A DNA stretch of 6,834 nt from Clostridiales bacterium (GTDB lineage: Bacteria; Bacillota; Clostridia; Christensenellales; Christensenellaceae). The stretch spans positions 1 to 6,834 of the forward strand of contig QAKS01000104.1 in assembly GCA_003343685.1 (NCBI GenBank), read 5' to 3'. Both the position numbers and the translations under genes were made by a program. This document shows positions 1 through 6,301 of this stretch, piece by piece. How positions within the stretch are numbered: position 1 is the stretch's first letter; each line of letters opens with the position of its first letter. Under the pieces are notes generated by a model. That model was not told the origin of the DNA. It did not search any database and was given only the letters and a program-made list of their open reading frames with translations.

Positions 1-1416
1 TCGGAGAATGATAAGGTATCGTCGGGTACAAAAGTGATCACGCTGACGGAAGCGCCGGTTTCGGCAGACTATGAACAGAATTACGTGGAAAGAGAAGAAC
101 AGAAGGATATTCTGAGCGCCCTGATGGAGATTGCAAAAACCAATTCGATTGTGTCTGATTTCAGCGGGACGATTGAAAGTGTAAATATTGCGGACGGGGT
201 GACGGGCTCCTCAGGCAGTACGGACGACGGGAGCACTGTTTCCAATGTATCTGCCGATTATGACAGCGAGGGACTGACGGCAGCGCTTTTGTCCGATACA
301 GAAGTCTCCGCTTCTGTGACGGATATCACAGATCTGTCCGGGCTGGCCATTACGGCGCCCGCTGCGGGAGAAAAGCCTCAGGCGACGGTTGCGGAGCAGA
401 CGGAGTATACTGGAATCGTAACATGGAATCCATCTCATGCAGAATTTGAAGGTGAGACGGCTTATACGGCGACGGTTATGCTGACGGCAAAAGCCGGGTA
501 TAAATTCGCACAGGGAATTGCACCGGTGTTTGCAGACGGAGTAGTGGGGAATATCACACTGAGCGGGGATACGGAGAAAAATGTACTCGGCTTTACCGTG
601 ACTTACCCCGCTACAGCGGCAGCAGAAGAAACGGAGCAGCCGGCGGAATCGGCGCAGCCTACTGAGAAGGCAGAGGCTTCGCAGAACACGCGGCAGCAGT
701 CACAGGAAGCTGCAAAGGCTTCGGGAGGAAGCTCAGCCGGCGGGGGAGGGACGGCCTCAGCTGCCGGCGATACATCAATCACTGCAGCCAGCTCGGACAG
801 CACGGAAGAATCGTCTGAAATTGTGGCGTTTACGGCGGTGGTCAGCGACAATGTAGCTCTCACTGTGAGCATCGACGAACTGGATATTCTGTCGGTTCAG
901 GAAGGGCAGGAGGCAGCGGTTACGCTTGACGCAGTGGAGGGAAAAACGTTTACGGGTACGATTACAAATGTGGCAGAGGCGGCGAGCGAAGGCGGAAACG
1001 TCGCGACATACAGTGTGGAGATCAGTCTCGGCAGAGACGACAGCATAAAAATCGGTATGAGTGCATCCGCGACGATTACGATCGACAAAGCGGAAGATAC
1101 GCTCAGGATTCCCATGGACGCCCTTCAGGAGGATGAAGACGGCGCTTATGTGTATAAAGCTGCTACAACCTCCGGAGAAGCTATGGGCGAAAAGGTCAGC
1201 GTCGAGACGGGAATTTCCGACGGCGATTATGTGCAGATACTTTCCGGTCTGTCGGAAGGAGATGTTGTGGCCTATATTGCGGCGGTAAGCGAGGAAAATG
1301 AAGACCGAATGATGTCCATGATGCAGGGAATGAACATGGGCGGCGGAGGAATGCCGGGCGGCGAACGCCCCGATAACGGACAAAGCGGATCCGGTGTCCC
1401 CGGCGGCAGACAGTGA
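1..1416 (+). CDS. Membrane-fusion adaptor (HlyD/MacA-like) of an ABC efflux system, 5' partial, with Ig-like insert
   Basis: This is the C-terminal 471 codons of an extracytoplasmic adaptor; the reading frame is open at base 1, so the true start lies upstream. A GTG at 34 lies inside the gene and is not a likely start. From the N-terminus one sees a short helical stretch (about 23-47, counting from base 1), a lipoyl-type strand pair (SGTIESVNIADG, about 55-66), an inserted Ig-like domain (about 115-205; W142 and the YTATVMLTAKAGY motif), a low-complexity A/S/E/Q/G linker (about 206-270), and then the beta-barrel and membrane-proximal part (SIDELDILSVQEGQ; GMSASATITI; IPMDALQ). The tail is rich in Met and Gly. 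MacA-like adaptors couple an ABC permease to export of peptides, lipids or drugs; in Gram-positives they lie outside the membrane. The next two genes encode the matching ATPase and permease. Family assignment is firm; substrate is unknown. Confidence 0.88.
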   Translation, partial: SENDKVSSGTKVITLTEAPVSADYEQNYVEREEQKDILSALMEIAKTNSIVSDFSGTIESVNIADGVTGSSGSTDDGSTVSNVSADYDSEGLTAALLSDTEVSASVTDITDLSGLAITAPAAGEKPQATVAEQTEYTGIVTWNPSHAEFEGETAYTATVMLTAKAGYKFAQGIAPVFADGVVGNITLSGDTEKNVLGFTVTYPATAAAEETEQPAESAQPTEKAEASQNTRQQSQEAAKASGGSSAGGGGTASAAGDTSITAASSDSTEESSEIVAFTAVVSDNVALTVSIDELDILSVQEGQEAAVTLDAVEGKTFTGTITNVAEAASEGGNVATYSVEISLGRDDSIKIGMSASATITIDKAEDTLRIPMDALQEDEDGAYVYKAATTSGEAMGEKVSVETGISDGDYVQILSGLSEGDVVAYIAAVSEENEDRMMSMMQGMNMGGGGMPGGERPDNGQSGSGVPGGRQ

Positions 1417-1431
1417 TATGGCGGTGACAAT

Positions 1432-2127
1432 ATGATCATTCGGTTAAAGGACGTATCGAAAATATATACTATCGGAGATGAGACGCTGTATGCTCTGAAC
1501 AAGGCGTGCCTTTCCATCGAAAAGGGAGAGTTTGTCGCAATCATCGGGCCGTCGGGCAGCGGAAAATCTACAATGATGAATATTATCGGGTGTTTGGATA
1601 CGGCGGACGAGGGCGAGTATGACTTTAACGGCCAGCCTATAGAGGACTATACGGAGGATGAGCTGGCGCGCATCAGAAACAGGGAGATCGGCTTTGTATT
1701 CCAGAACTTTAATCTTCTGCCCAAGCTTACGGCAATTGAAAATGTGGAGCTTCCGCTCGTTTATCAAAACATGCACAGCAAAGAGCGGCGGGAGAGGGCG
1801 CAGCTTGCCCTTGAAAGGATGGGGCTGAGAGAACGGGTAGGTCATAAGCCGACGGAGCTCTCCGGCGGACAGCAGCAGCGCGTCGCCATCGCGCGGGCGC
1901 TTGTTACAGAGCCGTCGCTCATACTGGCGGATGAACCGACGGGAAATCTCGACAGAAAGACGGGCTGCGAGATCATGAGCCTGTTTCATAATCTGCACGA
2001 GGCGGGAAATACGATTGTCCTGATCACGCACGACGATTCTGTGGCAAATGAGGCGCAGCGGAAAATCAGAATTCTGGACGGACGCGTAAACGAGGGGGGT
2101 GGAGACAATGACCGTACAATCGTTTAA
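1432..2127 (+). CDS. ABC transporter ATP-binding protein, MacB/LolD type
   Basis: This 231-residue protein is the cytoplasmic ATPase that powers the transporter. All nucleotide-binding motifs are intact: Walker [10 protein letters not shown] (39-47), Q-loop Q91 in [10 protein letters not shown], signature LSGGQQQR (143-150), Walker B LILADEP (163-169) with catalytic E168, D-loop NLD (172-174) and switch H200. The FQNFNLLP and ADEPTGNLD motifs are typical of the MacB/LolD/FtsE subfamily, which works with FtsX-fold permeases rather than with channel-type importers. Length is normal for a stand-alone domain; in Gram-negative MacB this domain is fused to the permease. The gene starts 15 bases after the adaptor stop, behind a modest GGTG ribosome site (1423-1426). 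Its 3' end overlaps the permease start by 20 bases, suggesting translational coupling. Confidence 0.95.
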   Translation: MIIRLKDVSKIYTIGDETLYALNKACLSIEKGEFVAIIGPSGSGKSTMMNIIGCLDTADEGEYDFNGQPIEDYTEDELARIRNREIGFVFQNFNLLPKLTAIENVELPLVYQNMHSKERRERAQLALERMGLRERVGHKPTELSGGQQQRVAIARALVTEPSLILADEPTGNLDRKTGCEIMSLFHNLHEAGNTIVLITHDDSVANEAQRKIRILDGRVNEGGGDNDRTIV

Positions 2128-3277
2128 AATGGCATTCAGTTCCATTACCTCTAACAAGCTGCGCTCCTTTTTGACCATGCTGGGAATTATTATTGGCGTG
2201 ATGTCTGTGGTGGTGTTGATCTCCATTGTGAACGGTACGACGAGCAGCGTTACCAGCCAGATCGAAGATATGGGAAGCAATCTGCTGACAGTGAATGTGA
2301 GGGACACGCGATACGGCAGCATATCTATGAGCGACCTTACGGAAATAGAGGACGAATACGACACGATTGCGCATACTGCGCCGGTGCTCACGTCGACCCA
2401 GACAGCAAAGGCCGGAACGAATACCTATTCGGCCACCATAACGGGGACGACGCCGTCCATGCAGTCCATCAAGGAAACGGAGCTGGCGTCGGGGAGATAT
2501 CTCAAAACACCTGATATTGAGAGCGGCACGGCAGTGGCGGTGATTGGATATACGGTGGCAGACGAGTTGTTTTCACGGCAGGACGTGGTCGGCGAGAAGG
2601 TAAATATCGGCGGAAGGACGTTTAAAATCATAGGCGTATTTACGGAAAGCGGAGAGACATCCCTGCTCTCCTGCGACACGTCGATCGTCATACCCTATAC
2701 CACGGCACAGCATTTGCTTCTGGAAACGGGCGTGACCACATTTTATGCGTCCGCGGCTTCGGCGGGAGAGGCGGATGCGGCAGAGGAGGATTTGAATGCG
2801 GCTATGCTGGAGCGTATGAGGAACGACGAGGACGCCTTCTCCGTGTCGAATCAGTCCGCGATCCTGGAGACGATGGAGTCCGTAACCGAGAGCATGTCTC
2901 TGATGCTGGGTGGTATAGCGGGGATTTCCCTGCTGGTCGGCGGCATCGGCATTATGAATATCATGCTTGTGTCGGTAGCGGAACGCACACGTGAAATTGG
3001 GATCAGAAAGGCGATCGGCGCCAGCAGAAAGCGGATTTTGCTGCAATTTCTGATTGAGGCGCTTGTGGTGAGCGTGTTGGGAGGTGTGATTGGACTGCTC
3101 CTCTCCGTCGGTCTGTTGGAGCTGATTCAGTATGCGGCGGATATTGCCTATACGCTGTCCGGAAATGTCGTACTGCTTGCTCTCGGCTTTTCGCTCCTGG
3201 TCGGCGTGGTGTTCGGAATCTATCCGGCAAATAAAGCCGCCGGATTAAAACCGATTGATGCGCTCAGAACGGAGTGA
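2108..3277 (+). CDS. ABC transporter permease, MacB/FtsX fold
   Basis: This 389-residue membrane protein is the permease partner of the ATPase just upstream. One N-terminal membrane helix (about 21-41, TMLGIIIGVMSVVVLISIV) is followed by a large extracytoplasmic MacB-type domain (about 42-262). Three C-terminal helices follow (about 266-290, 313-338 and 350-373). Between the first two of these is the FtsX-family signature AERTREIGIRKAIGAS (about 291-306), the cytoplasmic loop thought to contact the ATPase. The C-terminus ends in the usual YPANKAAGLKPIDALR. Four membrane helices and this length match Gram-positive MacB-type permeases. I chose ATG 2108 over the in-frame GTG at 2099 because the AGGGGGG tract (2093-2099) lies 8 bases before the ATG but would overlap the GTG. 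Together with the adaptor and ATPase it should form a tripartite-like exporter; substrate is unknown. Confidence 0.93.
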   Translation: MTVQSFKMAFSSITSNKLRSFLTMLGIIIGVMSVVVLISIVNGTTSSVTSQIEDMGSNLLTVNVRDTRYGSISMSDLTEIEDEYDTIAHTAPVLTSTQTAKAGTNTYSATITGTTPSMQSIKETELASGRYLKTPDIESGTAVAVIGYTVADELFSRQDVVGEKVNIGGRTFKIIGVFTESGETSLLSCDTSIVIPYTTAQHLLLETGVTTFYASAASAGEADAAEEDLNAAMLERMRNDEDAFSVSNQSAILETMESVTESMSLMLGGIAGISLLVGGIGIMNIMLVSVAERTREIGIRKAIGASRKRILLQFLIEALVVSVLGGVIGLLLSVGLLELIQYAADIAYTLSGNVVLLALGFSLLVGVVFGIYPANKAAGLKPIDALRTE

Positions 3278-3295
3278 AATACAGCGGCAGAAGAA

Positions 3296-3329
3296 AAATG
3301 CCGTTCCCTCTATAGAGAGAACGGCATTT
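3296..3329 (+). terminator. Hairpin terminator at the end of the ABC operon
   Basis: Arms 3296-3310 and 3315-3329 pair over 15 positions with one C-A mismatch around a TATA loop, 18 bases after the permease stop. The T run after the stem on the + strand is short (ATTTC). On the - strand the stem is followed by TTTTTCTT, a better U-tract. It therefore probably works in both directions and separates the two convergent operons. Confidence 0.75.
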
Positions 3330-3334
3330 CAGTC

Positions 3335-3391
3335 TGTCAAAAAGCCTTCGCCTGCGATAAAAGATTTTTAAGGATATTTCACTGCAAAGCG
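3335..3391. repeat. Direct repeat copy A (decayed)
   Basis: Blocks TGTC, AAAAAG, GCCTG, AAAAG, ATTTTT, AAGGATA, TTTC and AAAGCG occur here in the same order as in copy B (3436-3523). Copy A lacks the C5/G5 hairpin and several short segments. It reads as a shortened, decayed duplicate of the terminator region and the 3' end of the rubredoxin gene. The alignment was made by eye. Confidence 0.5.
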
Positions 3392-3440
3392 CTTAGCGGG
3401 GACGAGTAAAAGGCGCGGTCGTAAACGCGGCAATGTGTCC

Positions 3441-3458
3441 AAAAAGGCGCTTGCGCCT
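3441..3458 (-). terminator. Distal Rho-independent terminator of the flavodiiron-rubredoxin operon
   Basis: Read on the - strand, AGGCG and CGCCT pair around a CAAG loop, and a run of T (3445-3441) follows at once. This is a classic intrinsic terminator shape. It is the second hairpin after the rubredoxin stop, so it would catch transcripts passing the first one. Confidence 0.7.
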
Positions 3459-3465
3459 GACAAGC

Positions 3466-3493
3466 AAAATCCCCCTTGCAAAAGGGGGATTTT
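3466..3493 (-). terminator. Proximal bidirectional terminator after the rubredoxin gene
   Basis: Arms 3466-3477 and 3482-3493 form a perfect 12-base-pair stem with five G-C pairs and a four-base loop (GCAA on the + strand). The stem begins with AAAA and ends with TTTT, so each strand carries a T run on its 3' side; on the + strand it extends to five T. It lies 11 bases beyond the rubredoxin stop and is the first terminator of that operon. It can also stop read-through from the ABC operon. Confidence 0.8.
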
Positions 3494-3504
3494 TGAAGGA
3501 TACT

Positions 3505-3657
3505 CTAGATTTCTTCAAAAGCGTCCTTTCCCAGACCGCAGACGGGGCATACCCAATCTTCGGGGACATCTTCCCAGGCAGTACCCGGAGCGACGCCGTT
3601 GTCGGGATCACCCTCAGCGGGATCGTAAACATAACCACACGGACATTCGTACTTCAT
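3505..3657 (-). CDS. Rubredoxin (50 residues) with a CxC first knuckle
   Basis: Rubredoxins are small soluble one-electron carriers with one iron bound by four cysteines. The 50 residues start [16 protein letters not shown] and contain the family landmarks [11 protein letters not shown] (16-26), W28, [10 protein letters not shown] (32-41) and a FEEI end. The second knuckle is the normal CPVC (37-40). The first is C5-P6-C7-G8-Y9, one residue shorter than the usual CxxCGY. The ATG at 3657 has a strong GGAGGT site 7 bases upstream (3670-3665). The gene lies 27 bases after the flavodiiron fusion gene on the same strand with a terminator behind it, so the two are very probably cotranscribed. The likely role is as an extra electron carrier, for the fusion protein's reductase or for other peroxide/oxygen-reducing enzymes. 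Product call is firm; partner is inferred. Confidence 0.93.
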   Translation of the reverse strand: MKYECPCGYVYDPAEGDPDNGVAPGTAWEDVPEDWVCPVCGLGKDAFEEI

Positions 3658-3684
3658 AACTGTTACCTCCTTATAATGATGGAC

Positions 3685-6204
3685 CTAAAACTTTATGACA
3701 TCCTTAAACTGTGCGTGCTCTTCGATCGCAGTCGTAAGAGAAGCCATTTTGGATGTATCGCCTATGAGTATTACACCTGACAGTCTGTTGTTCAGGAAAT
3801 AATACTTCTCATAAGACCCGCGTATGTCGTCCCGGAATTCAACGGTTCTGTAGGGCTTATCCTGCTTGCCGTTGTCTCCCAGCGCGAACAGGCTGGTGCC
3901 CATGCCGTTAAACGTGAGCGCGCCTGAAACAGTCTCATAGCTCATGGCGTCTCCCGCAGCGCTGGCACCCGCCACCTTGCCCATCTCCACAGCTTCGGAC
4001 CACAGGGCGTAGTTGATACCGGAATATTCTGCGCAATCCCCGCAGGCGTATACATCGTCAGCGCTGGTTGCCATATGTTCGTTGACAACAATAGCTCTTT
4101 CCGTATAGATGCCGGCTGCCTGTGCGATTTCAACATTGGGCTTTACGCCGCAGGAGATGATGACAATATCGGCGGGGAAGCTTTGGGCGTTGTTCAGCTC
4201 TACAGCGTCGCCCGTGATTCGAGACACAGCTGCAGAAGAGACGAGGTTGATTCCCTGCTTTTTCATAATTCCGCCCAGAATGTCCGCAGCGCCTGCGTCC
4301 AGCTGCCGCCCCATAATCTGCGGGCTGGCCTCCAGAACGGTGACGTTCAGCTTGCTCTTATGAAGCTCCCATGCCGCCTCCAAGCCCAAAACACCGCCTC
4401 CGATGACGACAGCGTTCTTCGCGCCGTCCAGCAGCGCGCGCACCCTTCCTGCATCCGCAATGGAACGGATTGCTACCACATGCGGCTGGTCTGCACCGGG
4501 GAACGGGGGAATGAAGCAATGCGCGCCGAGAGCGTAGATCAGCTTGTCATATGAAATTTTTCTGCCGTCTGTGCAGGTCACGATCTTTTTTTCTGTATCG
4601 ACAGCCTGAACAACCGTATCATTTGTAACAGTAATGCTGTTTTCCTCATACCACGAACGGTCGCTGATTGCCAGCTGCTCGCCGGTAAAGTCCGCCATCA
4701 TGGACTTGGTCAGCATGGGACGGTTGTAGGGCAATGGTTTTTCACCATAGATCAGCTCTATTTTACAGGATGTATTGCGCTGGCGTATTGCCTTGGCCGC
4801 ATTGTAGGCCGCCGCACCGCCGCCGATGATTACAAAGCGCTCGTCAGTATTTTTGGAGAAGCCGGTGTAATCGTCGTCCACGGGAACAAAGTTCTCTTTT
4901 CCCACACCGCAGACCGGGCAGGATTCCAGCGACGAATCGAACACCTCACCGCAGACAAGGCATTTTACGAGCTGCGGCTTGCCGGAGGCCGGCGCCAGGC
5001 GGTCGTTGTCCTTTCCGAGCAGCTTGCAGCCGAAATTGTAGCCGAAATCGTAGGCGTCAAGAAGCTCGTTTTCGCTCGGCTTAAACCGCACGCGGAAGCC
5101 GTCCAGAACTTTGAGCTTCAGCTGCTTTAAACGCTCGATAATGTGAGGGACGCCCTCTCCGCTCCAGCCATAGCTGCCGAAGGCACTGGCAAGCTTGCCC
5201 TTGTGTATGGGAGAAAACATCGATGTTACGAGAGACCAGATCGGCGCGAGCGCCTCGCCGATAATCGTCGGCGTGCCGAACAGCAGGCCGTCGGCAGCTG
5301 TAATGGCGGCAGAGACCTCCGCCGCGTCAGACGTCACCATATCGTAGGAGACAACGTCGATATCGCCGCTGTCGGTGATTCCCTTTTCAATCTGCTCTGC
5401 CAGCTGTTTCGTATAGCCATAGGCGCTGACATAGGGGATCACAACTGATTTGCGGGGTTTTGCAGCGGGAGCTGCGCACCATTCGCGGTAGGTTTGAATC
5501 AGCTCTTCAATATGGCTGTCCAGCACGGGGCCGTGACCGGTGCAGATCATATTGATGTCCAAGCCGTCGATGCGGTTCAGCGCTTTTGTCATATACGGGT
5601 TTTTATAAGGCCCTATGATGTTGTCAAAATAGTATTTGGCGGCGCGCATATACCCTTCCTCGTCCGTGACGGTGCTGCGCAGAATTCCCTCATGGCTGTA
5701 GTGGGAGCCGAAAGAGTCGCAGGTGAAGAGAATGCCGTCCTCAATCAGATAGGAATACATGGTGTCCGGCCAATGCAGGTTGGGCAGCACCATGAAATGC
5801 AGCGTTTTGCCGCCTAACTGGAGAACGTCGTTTTCTTTGACGGGAATGCTGTAAAAATCACGGTTGACAATATGCTTTAAAAAACCGAGGGCGGTCGCTG
5901 TGCCCACAATTTTAATGTTCGGATTCTGTTCGATGAGCTTTTCAATGCTCCCGGCGTGGTCGGGCTCGGTATGGTTTACAACAATATAATCGATATCACT
6001 GATATCGACGATCTCCTTTAAGGAGCTTTCAAATTGGTCGTAAAATTTGAGCTTTGCCGTTTCAATGAGGGCTGTTTTTTCGTTTCCTTTTAACACATAA
6101 GAATTATATGTAGTGCCGAACTCCGTCCGCATGACGATATCGAACACTTCAAGATCGGGATCAAGTACGCCGCAGTAGTATAAACTGTCCGTCAGTTTCT
6201 TCAT
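3685..6204 (-). CDS. Flavodiiron protein fused to short rubredoxin module and NADH:rubredoxin oxidoreductase (class F type)
   Basis: This 839-residue cytoplasmic protein combines a whole NADH-to-oxygen (or NO) electron chain. The metallo-beta-lactamase-like diiron domain (about 1-245) has the expected ligands H78, E80 and D82 (HTEPDHAG), H144, D163 and H224. A flavodoxin domain (about 252-400) binds FMN. A rubredoxin-like module with C415/C418 and C429/C432 follows, with only 10 residues between the knuckles. The C-terminal pyridine-nucleotide reductase (about 455-839) shows an FAD motif VIIGGGAAAY (458-467), an NADH motif VIGGGVLGLE (600-609) and the FAD motif DVYACGD (717-723). This architecture is known as class F and was characterised as an NADH:oxygen oxidoreductase in Clostridioides difficile. 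ATG 6204 is chosen over in-frame ATG 6216 because GGAGGT (6214-6209) sits 4 bases before it and would overlap the other. No frameshift or missing ligand is seen. Confidence 0.95.
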   Translation of the reverse strand: MKKLTDSLYYCGVLDPDLEVFDIVMRTEFGTTYNSYVLKGNEKTALIETAKLKFYDQFESSLKEIVDISDIDYIVVNHTEPDHAGSIEKLIEQNPNIKIVGTATALGFLKHIVNRDFYSIPVKENDVLQLGGKTLHFMVLPNLHWPDTMYSYLIEDGILFTCDSFGSHYSHEGILRSTVTDEEGYMRAAKYYFDNIIGPYKNPYMTKALNRIDGLDINMICTGHGPVLDSHIEELIQTYREWCAAPAAKPRKSVVIPYVSAYGYTKQLAEQIEKGITDSGDIDVVSYDMVTSDAAEVSAAITAADGLLFGTPTIIGEALAPIWSLVTSMFSPIHKGKLASAFGSYGWSGEGVPHIIERLKQLKLKVLDGFRVRFKPSENELLDAYDFGYNFGCKLLGKDNDRLAPASGKPQLVKCLVCGEVFDSSLESCPVCGVGKENFVPVDDDYTGFSKNTDERFVIIGGGAAAYNAAKAIRQRNTSCKIELIYGEKPLPYNRPMLTKSMMADFTGEQLAISDRSWYEENSITVTNDTVVQAVDTEKKIVTCTDGRKISYDKLIYALGAHCFIPPFPGADQPHVVAIRSIADAGRVRALLDGAKNAVVIGGGVLGLEAAWELHKSKLNVTVLEASPQIMGRQLDAGAADILGGIMKKQGINLVSSAAVSRITGDAVELNNAQSFPADIVIISCGVKPNVEIAQAAGIYTERAIVVNEHMATSADDVYACGDCAEYSGINYALWSEAVEMGKVAGASAAGDAMSYETVSGALTFNGMGTSLFALGDNGKQDKPYRTVEFRDDIRGSYEKYYFLNNRLSGVILIGDTSKMASLTTAIEEHAQFKDVIKF

Positions 6205-6208
6205 AGTT

Positions 6209-6214
6209 ACCTCC
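6209..6214 (-). promoter_or_regulatory. Ribosome binding site that fixes the flavodiiron start
   Basis: A perfect GGAGGT on the - strand lies 4 bases before ATG 6204. It overlaps the upstream in-frame ATG at 6216, which has no comparable site and would leave only about 14 bases of leader from the predicted transcript start. Confidence 0.8.
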
Positions 6215-6217
6215 ATA

Positions 6218-6246
6218 TTGACTTATTGATAGTAGTAGTATATCAT
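6218..6246 (+). promoter_or_regulatory. Predicted sigma-A promoter of the Crp/Fnr regulator gene
   Basis: TTGACT (6218-6223), 17 bases and TATCAT (6241-6246) make a near-consensus promoter with predicted transcript start near 6253, giving a leader of about 50 bases. A second, weaker option is TTGATA (6226-6231) with TATATA (6250-6255) at 18-base spacing. Both would place the palindrome at 6264-6279 at or just after the start site. Confidence 0.6.
6237..6245 (-). promoter_or_regulatory. Predicted extended -10 promoter of the flavodiiron operon
   Basis: Read on the - strand this is TGATATACT: a TGN extension (6245-6243) and -10 box TATACT (6242-6237). The predicted transcript start is about 6230, 26 bases before the ATG. 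No recognisable -35 box lies at the 16-19 base spacings (17-base position: CAGAAT). An activator site is present there instead, as in class II activator-dependent promoters. Confidence 0.6.
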
Positions 6247-6263
6247 TTGTATATAAATTATTC

Positions 6264-6279
6264 TGTTGCATTTGCAACA
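6264..6279. promoter_or_regulatory. Palindromic operator with CRP/FNR geometry
   Basis: TGTTGCATTTGCAACA is a perfect inverted repeat of 7-base arms around TT. It can be read as TGTTG-N6-CAACA, the same 5-6-5 spacing as the CRP site TGTGA-N6-TCACA. It lies between the divergent flavodiiron and Crp/Fnr genes. Its centre is at -41.5 from the predicted flavodiiron transcript start and about +19 from the predicted regulator start. The neighbouring Crp/Fnr protein is the natural candidate ligand. Confidence 0.65.
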
Positions 6280-6301
6280 AATCGGAGCGTTTTTACAGAA
6301 A

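Larger units (their letters stand above)
3436..3523. repeat. Direct repeat copy B (intact, spans terminators and rubredoxin 3' end)
   Basis: This is the fuller partner of copy A at 3335-3391. It contains both intact hairpins (3445-3458 and 3466-3493) and runs into the last codons of the rubredoxin gene (3505-3523). The shared blocks keep their order, with gaps in copy A. Whether this is a local duplication or two members of a dispersed repeat family cannot be told from one window. Confidence 0.5.

Noticed and set aside
775..1383. A 202-codon open frame on the - strand
   Set aside because: It is antisense to the adaptor gene, has a His/Arg/Ser-rich translation without family features, and no ribosome site was evident.
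2099..2107. GTG at 2099 as start of the permease
   Set aside because: The only good ribosome site (2093-2099) overlaps the GTG and is correctly spaced for ATG 2108.
1444..2391. A 315-codon open frame on the - strand
   Set aside because: It lies opposite the ATPase and permease genes, whose motifs are complete. Its translation shows no recognisable domain, so it is a shadow of the real coding strand.
3387..3394. Palindrome AAGCGCTT as a possible operator
   Set aside because: It is only eight bases, lies between two terminators of convergent operons and has no gene start nearby.
3433..3780. A 115-codon open frame on the + strand across the rubredoxin gene
   Set aside because: The opposite strand encodes a clear rubredoxin and the end of the fusion protein, and the + frame crosses two terminators.
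4075..4554. A 159-codon open frame on the + strand
   Set aside because: It is antisense to the NADH reductase domain of the flavodiiron fusion, which is intact there.
6205..6216. Upstream ATG at 6216 as start of the flavodiiron protein
   Set aside because: The strong GGAGGT site overlaps this ATG and is placed to serve the ATG at 6204. Flavodiiron proteins usually begin close to that residue.
6231..6241. AGTAGTAGTAT as a microsatellite or phase-variable tract
   Set aside because: There are only about three units and it is explained as part of the overlapping promoters.
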